From contig NZ_QWKK01000008.1 of the NCBI RefSeq assembly GCF_009911695.1, positions 1 to 53,403 on the forward strand: a stretch of 53,403 bases of DNA. The letters are read 5' to 3'. The stretch is from Enterorhabdus sp. P55. Lineage in GTDB: Bacteria; Actinomycetota; Coriobacteriia; Coriobacteriales; Eggerthellaceae. Each line of letters starts with the position of its first letter. The first letter of the stretch is position 1. The notes under the pieces were generated by a model, which worked only from the letters and a program-made list of their open reading frames with translations, was not told where the DNA came from and did no database searches. Shown here piece by piece: positions 16,533-23,875 of this stretch. The position numbers and the translations under genes were made by a program.

Positions 16533-17852
16533 ATGGCCCTAACGTCCCCCTCCCTCCCCCTGCGCGCGAGCGCCGTCGTGTGCGCGCTTGCGCTGCCCAT
16601 CGCGCTCGCCGGCTGCGCGCCGGCCGGGCCGGCATCCGACGTGCCGGCCGCAAGCGAGCCCGCCGCGTCCGCGACGAGCCTCACCGCCGGGCTCGAGCCC
16701 GACCGAGTGACGCCGACGTCCGAGCTGACCGAGGCCCAGGCTGACGCGCTGACCGACTTCTCCCTCACGTTGTTCAACGAGGCCTACGGCGGGCAGGGCG
16801 GCGCGCTGCTCTCACCGCTCTCCGTCGAGTACGCGCTGGCCATGACGGCCAACGGCGCGCGCGGCAATACCCTCGCCGAGATGGAGGACGTGCTCGGGCT
16901 GCCCGTGTCCGACCTGAACGACTGCCTGCACGCCTACGCCGCGTCGCTCGAGCCGCCCGAGGGCGCCGACGCGGAGAATGCCGAGCCGGCTGACGACGCG
17001 CTGCACCTGGCCAACTCGCTGTGGATCCGCGACGGCCTGGCCGTGGAGGAGCCCTTCCTCCAGGCCTGCGTCAACTACTATGACGCCGGCGTGTTCCAAG
17101 AGCCCTTCGACGCGTCCACCGTCGAGGCCATCAACGGCTGGGTGGACGAGCAGACCGACGGCATGATCGACCGCATCGTGGAGACCCTCGACCCGTCGAT
17201 GGTCATGTGCTTGACGAACGCCGTGGCCTTCGACGGCGACTGGGAGACCCCCTATGAGGAGTCCCAGGTGGCCGACGACACCTTCACCCGTGGCGATGGC
17301 AGCGCCCAGACGCTCCCCTTCATGGGCTCGAGCGAGGGCCTCTACCTGGAGGGCGCCGACGCCACGGGCTTCGTCAAGCCCTACGCCGACGGCCGCTACT
17401 CCTTCGCCGCGCTCCTGCCGGCCGAAGGCACGACGCCCGGCCAGCTGCTCGCGTCCATGAGCGGATCGGAGCTGCGCGCGCTTCTGCGCGGCGCCTCCTT
17501 CGACGAGGTGCAGGCCCTCATGCCCAAGTTCGAGGACCGCTACGGCATCGAGCTGTCGGGCACGTTGGCGAAGATGGGCATGGCCGACGCCTTCGGCGCC
17601 AGCGCCGACTTCACCGGCATCAGCGCCGAGGGGAGCCTGGCCATCAGCGAGGTGGAGCACAAGGCCTTCGTATCGGTGGACGAGACCGGCACGCGCGCCG
17701 CGGCCGCCACGAACGTGGGAGTCCGCGTCACCTCGGCCATGCCGAGCGGCGAGCCCAAGACCGTGCGCCTCGATCGTCCCTTCGTCTACCTCATCATCGA
17801 CAACAACCAGTGCGTCCCCGTCTTCATCGGCATCATGGACGGCGCCGAGTAA
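16533..17852 (+). CDS. Serpin-family lipoprotein (protease inhibitor)
   Basis: This 439-residue protein has a signal peptide with lipobox LAGC (Cys28), so it should be lipid-anchored outside the cell. The rest is a serpin: LLSPLSVEYALAMTANGA, NSLWIRDGL, LTNAVAFDGDWETPY, LMPKFED and a C-terminal RPFVYLIIDN. The reactive-loop hinge reads ETGTRAAAATN, with Gly and a run of small residues, as in inhibitory serpins; counting from the hinge puts P1-P1' near Thr-Ser in VRVTSAMP. ATG 16533 follows AGGAGG. It stands alone on the plus strand, divergent from gatC and convergent with larE. By analogy with bifidobacterial serpins it may inhibit host or microbial serine proteases. Confidence 0.92.
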   Translation: MALTSPSLPLRASAVVCALALPIALAGCAPAGPASDVPAASEPAASATSLTAGLEPDRVTPTSELTEAQADALTDFSLTLFNEAYGGQGGALLSPLSVEYALAMTANGARGNTLAEMEDVLGLPVSDLNDCLHAYAASLEPPEGADAENAEPADDALHLANSLWIRDGLAVEEPFLQACVNYYDAGVFQEPFDASTVEAINGWVDEQTDGMIDRIVETLDPSMVMCLTNAVAFDGDWETPYEESQVADDTFTRGDGSAQTLPFMGSSEGLYLEGADATGFVKPYADGRYSFAALLPAEGTTPGQLLASMSGSELRALLRGASFDEVQALMPKFEDRYGIELSGTLAKMGMADAFGASADFTGISAEGSLAISEVEHKAFVSVDETGTRAAAATNVGVRVTSAMPSGEPKTVRLDRPFVYLIIDNNQCVPVFIGIMDGAE

Positions 17853-17885
17853 CCCCGCCAGCCGCCAAGCCCCGAGGGCCCGAGC

Positions 17886-18689
17886 CTACCGCGGGTCCAC
17901 GCCGCGCTCAGCGGCCGCTCGGGTTAGGGACTCCTCGGTGAGGGGCGCGCCGGCGGGCACGTACACGGCCAGGCAGGGGAAGCTCGGCTTGGCGGACAGG
18001 AGCGCGGCGGGGTCGTGCCCCTCGCGTGCGGCGAGGACGGCCGAGGCGGCGCGCACCGCCTCCTTCGAGAGGCCCGCGCGGCGCAGGGGCGACACGATGC
18101 CGCGCTCGGCGAGCGCCCGGAAGCCCGGGCGGCGCGCCGGGTCGTCGCTGCCGTTGGTGCCGTCCACGATGGGGATGCGCCCCGCCGGCGCGGGAACGCC
18201 CGCGCTGGCGCCGCCGGCGACTTCAACGGCCGCGCGGGCCGTGCCGCCCGCCGGCACGCCTGAGGCGCTCACCGGCCCGTCCTCCCACAGCCCCGCCTCC
18301 GCGTCGCGCTCCACCTGGGCACGGATGGCGTCGAAGATGAGCCCCTTGCAGCGATAGCACCGGTCGGGCGGGTTTGCGGCCACATCGGCATGGGCCAGCA
18401 CGTCGAGGGCGATGGTCGTAAGCGGCACCCCCAGCGCCGCGGCGACGCGCTCGGCGTCGTCGCGCTCGAAGGCCGGCTGGAAGGCCGTGTCGACGCGATA
18501 GGCGCGCACGGCGCAGCCGGCCGCCCGGGCCGCCGCCAGCAGGTAGGCCGAGTCGCAGCCGCCCGAGAACGCCACCGCCAGCCGCGGCGTCCGCGCCAGG
18601 AAGCCGTCGAGCGGCTCGGCGCCCAGGCGCTGCCCCTCCCCTACGCCCGGCACGTCAGGCGCCAGCCGCGCTTCGCGATCTTCAGCCAT
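17886..18689 (-). CDS. larE: LarE-like sacrificial sulfur transferase, short C-terminus
   Basis: LarE donates cysteine sulfur to the carboxylates of the nickel-pincer precursor. The 267-residue PP-loop protein has the ATP pyrophosphatase motif SGGCDS (42-47), NPPDRCYRCK (Cys111, Cys114), VDGTNGSDD, RALAERGIVSPLRRAGLSK, and KPSFPCL whose Cys239 is the likely sacrificial position. Two oddities: a roughly 40-residue Ala/Gly-rich insertion at about 133-172, and an early end at ERGVDPR that lacks the final domain segment (the HHGDIARIE-like strand) usual in the family. Only 33 bp separate its stop from the convergent serpin gene, so no lost reading frame can hide there. It lies 6.4 kb from larB. 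Confidence 0.85.
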   Translation of the reverse strand: MAEDREARLAPDVPGVGEGQRLGAEPLDGFLARTPRLAVAFSGGCDSAYLLAAARAAGCAVRAYRVDTAFQPAFERDDAERVAAALGVPLTTIALDVLAHADVAANPPDRCYRCKGLIFDAIRAQVERDAEAGLWEDGPVSASGVPAGGTARAAVEVAGGASAGVPAPAGRIPIVDGTNGSDDPARRPGFRALAERGIVSPLRRAGLSKEAVRAASAVLAAREGHDPAALLSAKPSFPCLAVYVPAGAPLTEESLTRAAAERGVDPR

Positions 18690-18727
18690 CGCTCGCCCTC
18701 CCCTTTCTCGCTCCTCTTCCCCGAATG

Positions 18728-18752
18728 AAAAACGGGCGCCACCTAGGCGCCC
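18728..18752 (-). terminator. Rho-independent terminator of ychF
   Basis: Leftward, GGGCGCC (18752-18746), a five-base loop, and GGCGCCC (18740-18734) form a 7-bp stem followed closely by five T at 18732-18728. It lies between ychF and larE. Confidence 0.85.
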
Positions 18753-18776
18753 GCCGTCCGCATGATCTGACGCGTG

Positions 18777-19850
18777 TTACACGTTGAACTTGAAGTGCAT
18801 GACGTCACCGTCCTGCACCACGTAGTCCTTGCCCTCCTGGCGCAGCTTGCCGGCGTCGCGGCAGCCCTTCTCGCCGCCGAGGGCCACGTAGTCGTCGAAG
18901 GAGGCCGTCTCGGCCTTGATGAAGCCGCGCTCGAAGTCGGTATGGATGACGCCAGCGGCCTGGGGGGCCTTCGCACCCACGGGAATGGTCCAGGCGCGGG
19001 TCTCGGTCTCGCCGCTCGTGAAGTAGGACTGGAGCCCCAGCAGGCGGTAGGCCTCGTGGATGAGGCGGGCCAGGCCGCTCTCGGGCAGGCCGAGCGCCTC
19101 CAGGTACTCGCGCGCCTCCTCCGGATCCATCTCAGCCAGCTCGGCGATGTCGGCCTCCACCTTCGCGGAGATAGGCACGGGCACGCAGCCGTCGATCTCG
19201 GGCAGATCCGCCCCCACGGCATCCTCGTCCACGTTGGCGATGTAGAGCATCGGCTTCATGGTGAGCAGGTGCAGATCGTAGAGAGCCGCCACCTCGTCCT
19301 CGGACAGGCTCAGCGTGCGCACGCGATGGCCCTCGTTCAGCCCTGCGAGGGCCTTCTTGGCCGCCTCCAGCTTGGCGATGCCGGCCTTGTCGCGCTTAGC
19401 CTCCTTCTCCAGCCGCGGGATGGCCTTCTCCACCGTGGCGATGTCGGCCAGGATGAGCTCGGTCTTGATGGTGTCCACGTCCGAGAGCGGATCCACCTTG
19501 CCAGCCACGTGGGTCACGTCCGGGTCGGCGAAGAAGCGCACCACCTCGGCGATGGCGTCGGTCTCGCGAATGTTGGCGAGGAACTGGTTGCCCAGGCCCT
19601 CGCCCTGGGAGGCGCCGGCCACCAGCCCCGCGATATCCACGAACTCCACCGTGGCCGGGACGATCTTGGCCGGATGGTCGATGGCCGCCAGCGCGTCGAG
19701 CCGCGCGTCAGGCACCGGCACGATGCCCACGTTGGGCTCGATGGTGGCAAAGGGGTAGTTGGCCGCCAGGCCGCCTTTGTTGGTGAGCGCGGTGAACAGG
19801 GTGGACTTGCCCACGTTGGGCAGGCCGACGATGCCGATTGAGAGAGCCAT
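18777..19850 (-). CDS. ychF: YchF/OLA1-type ATPase
   Basis: YchF is a ribosome-associated P-loop ATPase of the Obg branch involved in redox-stress response and translation control. The 357-residue protein has P-loop [11 protein letters not shown], switch region [21 protein letters not shown], and NVDE in place of the GTPase NKxD motif, the hallmark of ATP preference. The C-terminal TGS domain ends [14 protein letters not shown]-like and [14 protein letters not shown]. Length is typical (about 363). Transcribed alone, with a strong terminator at 18728-18752. Confidence 0.96.
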   Translation of the reverse strand: MALSIGIVGLPNVGKSTLFTALTNKGGLAANYPFATIEPNVGIVPVPDARLDALAAIDHPAKIVPATVEFVDIAGLVAGASQGEGLGNQFLANIRETDAIAEVVRFFADPDVTHVAGKVDPLSDVDTIKTELILADIATVEKAIPRLEKEAKRDKAGIAKLEAAKKALAGLNEGHRVRTLSLSEDEVAALYDLHLLTMKPMLYIANVDEDAVGADLPEIDGCVPVPISAKVEADIAELAEMDPEEAREYLEALGLPESGLARLIHEAYRLLGLQSYFTSGETETRAWTIPVGAKAPQAAGVIHTDFERGFIKAETASFDDYVALGGEKGCRDAGKLRQEGKDYVVQDGDVMHFKFNV

Positions 19851-19913
19851 GGGAATCCTTCGCTTACGTCGAGTTACCTTCTGGAGAGAATCCTACCGTA
19901 AAACAGAGGAAGA

Positions 19914-19930
19914 GCGCCCGACGAGGGCGC
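19914..19930 (-). terminator. Probable terminator of the transporter gene
   Basis: Leftward GCGCCC-loop-GGGCGC (19930-19925 with 19919-19914, five-base loop) is followed by the pyrimidine-rich TCTTCCTCTGTTTT. The stem extends with flanking G/C pairs. Confidence 0.6.
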
Positions 19931-19963
19931 CCTTCCCAGGGAAAGCAGAGACAGCGCAGCGCG

Positions 19964-21343
19964 CTACATGGAGAAGAAGCCGAACTGCGCCGCCACGTAG
20001 GCCACCAGGATGATCACCACGAGCACCGGGGCGACGTACTTGATCATGACGGTCCAGGAACCGGCCATCGAGAACTTGGAGGAGACGCGCACCTCGTCGA
20101 TGATGGCCTGGGGCTTGATGATCCAGCCGACGAACACGCAGGTGAGCAGCGCCACGATGGGCATGAGCACCGAGTTGGAGAAGAAGTCGGCCAAATCGAG
20201 CAGCGAAGAGCCCTCGCCGAGAGGCTCGATGAACGACAGCCCGTTGTAGCCCGCGTTCACGAGCGCGCCGGCGATGACCACAAAGGCGATGACGATGCCG
20301 AGGGCCTTGCCGCGCGTGCACTTCAGGCCGTCCTGCACGATGGACACGAGCGTCTCGGTGAGCGAGATGGCGCTCGTGAGCGCCGCGAACAGCACGAGCA
20401 GGAAGAACAGGAAGCCGATGATGGTGGCCATGCCGCCCATGTCGACGAACACGGTGGGCAAGGTGATGAACATGAGCGAGGGGCCCGCCTTCGTGGCCAC
20501 GGCCTCGCCCGAGCCCATGGCCACGAAGGCCGCGGACACGATGAGCAGGCCGGCGATGAAGGACACGCCCAGGTCGAAGCAGCCGATACGCGCCACCGAG
20601 GAGGTGAGGTTGTCCTGCTTGCGCATGTAGGAGCCGTAGGTGATCATGATGCCCATGGCCAAAGACAGGCTGTAGAACATCTGCCCCAACGCACCGATGA
20701 CCAGCTCCGGCGAGAACTTGCTGAAGTCCGGGGTCAGGTAGTACAGGGCGCCGTCGATGGCGCCGGGCATGGTAAGCGTGTAGAGCGCGATGCCGACGGC
20801 CATGACGATAAGGGCCGGCATCATGAACAGGTTGGCCTTCTCGATGCCGCCCTTGACGCCGAGCGCCACCACGACGAACACGACGGCCATGAAGACGAGC
20901 ATCCAGATATAGCTCTCGAAGCTCGAGGTGATGAACCCGCTGAAGAAGTCGCCGCCGTCAGCAAGCGCCTCCGGGCCGTTGACCAGGTAGGCCGCCGTGT
21001 ACTTGGTTACCCAGCCGCCGATGATGCAGTAGTAGGGCGTGATGATGAAGGGCACCGCCGAGGCCAGCACGCCGATGAAGGCGTATTTCTTGCCGAAGCT
21101 CTTGAAGGCGCCGATGGCGGACTGCCCCGTCTTGCGGCCAAGCGCCGTCTCCAGCAGGAGCAGCGACACGCCGAAGGTGAATACCAGCACCAGGTAGGTG
21201 AGCAGGAACGTGCCGCCGCCGTACTTGGCAGCCAGGTACGGGAAGCGCCACATGTTGCCCAGGCCCACCGCCGAGGCGGCTGCGGCCAGGATGAACGCCC
21301 ACTTGCCAGACCAGCTGGCACGGGCGGGAGAATTCGTTTCCAT
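19964..21343 (-). CDS. Neurotransmitter:sodium symporter (SNF) family transporter
   Basis: A LeuT-fold secondary transporter that would couple sodium entry to uptake of an amino acid or related solute. The 459 residues contain about 11-12 hydrophobic segments. The first has the family signature SAVGLGNMWRFPYLAAKYGGG; FSLSLAMGIMITYGSY matches TM6 and LFAALTSAISLTE matches TM8 with sodium-site residues. ATG 21343 is preceded by AAGGGGATACT and gives the standard N-terminus; the frame is open far upstream but without family similarity. Substrate is not readable from sequence. Confidence 0.92.
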   Translation of the reverse strand: METNSPARASWSGKWAFILAAAASAVGLGNMWRFPYLAAKYGGGTFLLTYLVLVFTFGVSLLLLETALGRKTGQSAIGAFKSFGKKYAFIGVLASAVPFIITPYYCIIGGWVTKYTAAYLVNGPEALADGGDFFSGFITSSFESYIWMLVFMAVVFVVVALGVKGGIEKANLFMMPALIVMAVGIALYTLTMPGAIDGALYYLTPDFSKFSPELVIGALGQMFYSLSLAMGIMITYGSYMRKQDNLTSSVARIGCFDLGVSFIAGLLIVSAAFVAMGSGEAVATKAGPSLMFITLPTVFVDMGGMATIIGFLFFLLVLFAALTSAISLTETLVSIVQDGLKCTRGKALGIVIAFVVIAGALVNAGYNGLSFIEPLGEGSSLLDLADFFSNSVLMPIVALLTCVFVGWIIKPQAIIDEVRVSSKFSMAGSWTVMIKYVAPVLVVIILVAYVAAQFGFFSM

Positions 21344-21697
21344 AGTATCCCCTTCTCGAATTCCCCGGCGGAGACCGGCTCTCCCCGAGCCCGCAGCCTC
21401 CGCCGAAAACGTCCAATCGCTAACCGGGTGATTATACGCGCAGGCGCTTGCGTTGCCACGATGAGTTCGGGTGGCAGGCCGAACCGTCCGCGAGCGGGCG
21501 ATCCGATGCGAGCCTGGAGAGGAGCACGGCGCGTCGGGAAGTGCGCTACAGCGCGCCCGCCTCCGAAAAAGGGCGCCGCTACCGCAAATACGGTCGGTTA
21601 TGCACCCGCCGGAGCCGGCAGACGGCGGACTGAAGCGAGGCAGGCCGGCAAAATCCCAGGTCGCGAAAAGCGCCGACAGGGCTGTGGGCGCCGGGGC

Positions 21698-21720
21698 GAA
21701 CTTATCGAGTGCAAAACCGC
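21698..21720. repeat. Dispersed intergenic motif, copy with GAACTTATCG and GCAAAACCGC
   Basis: GAACTTATCG (21698-21707) is followed after three bases by GCAAAACCGC (21711-21720). The same two blocks, as GGACTTATCG and GCAAAACCGC, occur at 8946-8974 with a longer gap, suggesting a small repeat family. Confidence 0.45.
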
Positions 21721-21795
21721 GCGAATTTGCAGAGAAGGGCCGCCATTCCAAGGTCGGCACGCAGCCAGCCCGAGCAGCGCATGGCCAGATACGAG

Positions 21796-21823
21796 CAGGC
21801 GCCCGCACGAGGGCGGGCGCCTG
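21796..21823. terminator. Perfect 11-bp hairpin downstream of the molybdoenzyme cluster
   Basis: CAGGCGCCCGC (21796-21806) and GCGGGCGCCTG (21813-21823) pair over a six-base loop. No T-run follows on either strand; a termination or RNA-stabilising role is possible. Confidence 0.45.
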
Positions 21824-21889
21824 GCTAGAGGGAGAGACGCCGGGGAGGGGGATCCGGCAGCTCCCAGGGAGGGGCGTTAGAGACACATG

Positions 21890-21915
21890 CCGGGGAGATG
21901 CTCTGCGCTCCCCGG
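21890..21915 (-). terminator. Hairpin directly after the NrfD-type gene
   Basis: CCGGGGAG (21890-21897) pairs with CTCCCCGG (21908-21915) over a ten-base loop, nine bases after the stop codon at 21924. No clear T-run follows. Confidence 0.4.
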
Positions 21916-21923
21916 GAGACGGG

Positions 21924-23189
21924 CTACTCTGCCTTGGGGCGCAGCGGCAGGAACTTGAGGCCCAGGAGGAAGACGAGGACGGCGAGGGCGACGACGCCGG
22001 CGCACACGCCCCACTCGATGGGGGCCGGCCAGTAGACCATGCCCTGGTAGGCGCCGGCCATGCCGGACTCCCAGCTGGTGACGGTCATGGGGGTCACCGG
22101 GCCGGCCAGGTCGAGGGAGGGCAGCTGGAAGCCGCCCACGAGCAGCTGCACGCGCTTGCAGAGGATGGCCAGGACGGCGGCCGCGCTCGCCGCCACGAGC
22201 AGCGGGGTGGTGCGCAGGGAGGGCGTGAAGCAGACGACGGCCGCGGCCACGCAGAGCACGACCTCGCCCCAGAAGAAGGGCGCGAGCGGGCCGGACACGA
22301 GCATCTCAACGACCGCCAGGCCCTCGCCCCCGGGGAAGGCCTCCGTGAGCAGGTCGCAGCCGAAGAAGTAGAGGTCCACCACGACGAAGGCGCCGAGCAG
22401 CTTGGCGAGGCGCGCGAGCTGCGCCTGCTCGAGGGCCAGGTAGCCCGCGCGGCGCAGGGCGGCGGCCACGCAGATCACGAGGCCGGTGCCGCACACGAGG
22501 GCGGACGACACGAACCAGGGCGCGAGGAGCGCCGTGTGCCACATCTCGCGGCCCTGCTGCAGGCCGAAGATCCAGGCGGTGACACTGTGCACGAGCACGG
22601 CGCACACGAGCGCGACCACGCTGATGACGCGCAGGGCCGTGTGCGAGACCTTGCCGGCCTCGGCCCGCACCTGGGCCCAGAGGTAGGCGCAGGACAGGAT
22701 CAGGTAGGTCGCCAGCACGATGATGTCCCACATGAGCGGCGAGCCCAGGTTGGAGTAGGCGAACAGCTCCCACACGCGCAGGGGCTGCCCCAGGTCGACC
22801 ACCACGAAGCCGATCGCGGCCACCGTGGCCGCGATCGAGCTCATGACGGCCACCTTGGAGATGCCGCCGAAGCCCCTGATCCCGAAGGCCTTGGGCACCG
22901 ACGAGATGATGAGGCCGCCGGCCGAGAGGCCCACGAAGAACATGAACATGGTGATGTAGAGGCCCCAGGAGTCCAGGTTGCGCATGGCGGTCTGCGCCAT
23001 GCCGCCCGTGAGCTGCATGCCCCAGAGCACGATGCCGATCACGGTCAGGATGCCGGCGATCGCGATCCCCGCGTTGAGGCCCTTCCCGCCCCAGGCGGCC
23101 GCCCGGGCGCCGGCGGCCTCGCGCGCCTTGGGCGCCGCGGCCGGGTTGAAGTCGTCGTCCACGACGGCGACGGATTCGAGTTCAGTCAT
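21924..23189 (-). CDS. NrfD/PsrC-family membrane subunit of the molybdoenzyme
   Basis: This 421-residue integral membrane protein should anchor the catalytic and iron-sulfur subunits and exchange electrons with the quinone pool. After a 30-residue polar N-terminus there are about nine to ten hydrophobic segments, including MFMFFVGLSAGGLIISSV and APWFVSSALVCGTGLVICVA, the pattern of NrfD/DmsC-like proteins. It is the last gene of the three-gene leftward cluster, 55 bases after the ferredoxin subunit. No haem-binding motif was seen. Confidence 0.9.
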   Translation of the reverse strand: MTELESVAVVDDDFNPAAAPKAREAAGARAAAWGGKGLNAGIAIAGILTVIGIVLWGMQLTGGMAQTAMRNLDSWGLYITMFMFFVGLSAGGLIISSVPKAFGIRGFGGISKVAVMSSIAATVAAIGFVVVDLGQPLRVWELFAYSNLGSPLMWDIIVLATYLILSCAYLWAQVRAEAGKVSHTALRVISVVALVCAVLVHSVTAWIFGLQQGREMWHTALLAPWFVSSALVCGTGLVICVAAALRRAGYLALEQAQLARLAKLLGAFVVVDLYFFGCDLLTEAFPGGEGLAVVEMLVSGPLAPFFWGEVVLCVAAAVVCFTPSLRTTPLLVAASAAAVLAILCKRVQLLVGGFQLPSLDLAGPVTPMTVTSWESGMAGAYQGMVYWPAPIEWGVCAGVVALAVLVFLLGLKFLPLRPKAE

Positions 23190-23244
23190 GAGAAGTCTCC
23201 TTCGGAGGAGGCGCGCCCACGCAAGCCGCGGGCGCGCCGCGCGG

Positions 23245-23865
23245 TTACACCAGGTAGTACACGGAGGGGTTCGTGCCCTTCTCGGGCAGCAGCTGCTTCT
23301 TGCTGCGCGCGGCTATCATCTGAGACACCTCGCTCTGCGGGTCGTCCAGATCCCCCCAGATGCGCGCACGGGCGGGGCAGGCGCCCACGCAGGCCGGCTC
23401 CTGGCCCTTCGCCACGCGCTGGTAGCACATGGTGCACTTCTCAACCGTGTGCTTCTGATGCGCGGGCACGTCCTCGTCTCCCAGGTCCATGCCCAGCATG
23501 AACTGGGGCTCCTCCCAGTTGAAGGAGCGCACGCCGGTGTAGGGGCAGGCGGCGACGCACATGCGGCAGCCGATGCACTTCTCCACGTCCTGACGCACGA
23601 TGCCCGTCTCCGGGTCGCGGTAGGTGGCGCCCACCGGGCACACCTTGGCGCAGGCGGGGTTCTCGCAGTGCTGGCAGTTCACCGGCACGTACTCGATGGT
23701 CGAGTTCGGGAACTCCCCGGCGGGGATGTCCATCTCGGCCCCGCCGTCGGTGAGGATGCGGTTCCACCACATCTCGTCGGGCAGGTTGTTCTCTATCTTG
23801 CAGGCCACCGAGCAGGTATGGCACCCGATGCAGCGCTGCTGGTCAATGGCGAATCCGTAATGCAT
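23245..23865 (-). CDS. DmsB-like four-cluster ferredoxin subunit
   Basis: This 206-residue electron-transfer subunit carries four cysteine sets for [4Fe-4S] clusters: CIGCHTCSVACK, CQHCENPACAKVCP, CIGCRMCVAACP and CTMCYQRVAKG with a later CVGACP. It links the Mo site of the catalytic subunit to the membrane NrfD-type subunit. There is no signal peptide, as expected if it is co-exported with its Tat-bearing partner. It starts 10 bases after the catalytic gene, pointing to tight co-expression. Confidence 0.94.
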   Translation of the reverse strand: MHYGFAIDQQRCIGCHTCSVACKIENNLPDEMWWNRILTDGGAEMDIPAGEFPNSTIEYVPVNCQHCENPACAKVCPVGATYRDPETGIVRQDVEKCIGCRMCVAACPYTGVRSFNWEEPQFMLGMDLGDEDVPAHQKHTVEKCTMCYQRVAKGQEPACVGACPARARIWGDLDDPQSEVSQMIAARSKKQLLPEKGTNPSVYYLV

Positions 23866-23875
23866 GGCTTGCTCC

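Larger units (their letters stand above)
21344..21923. other. 580-bp gene-free interval with hairpins and a repeat motif
   Basis: No credible gene was seen between the transporter and the molybdoenzyme cluster. The interval contains the repeat motif at 21698-21720 and two stem-loops downstream of the NrfD-type gene at 21796-21823 and 21890-21915. Open frames here lack ribosome-binding sites and family-like sequence. Confidence 0.6.
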
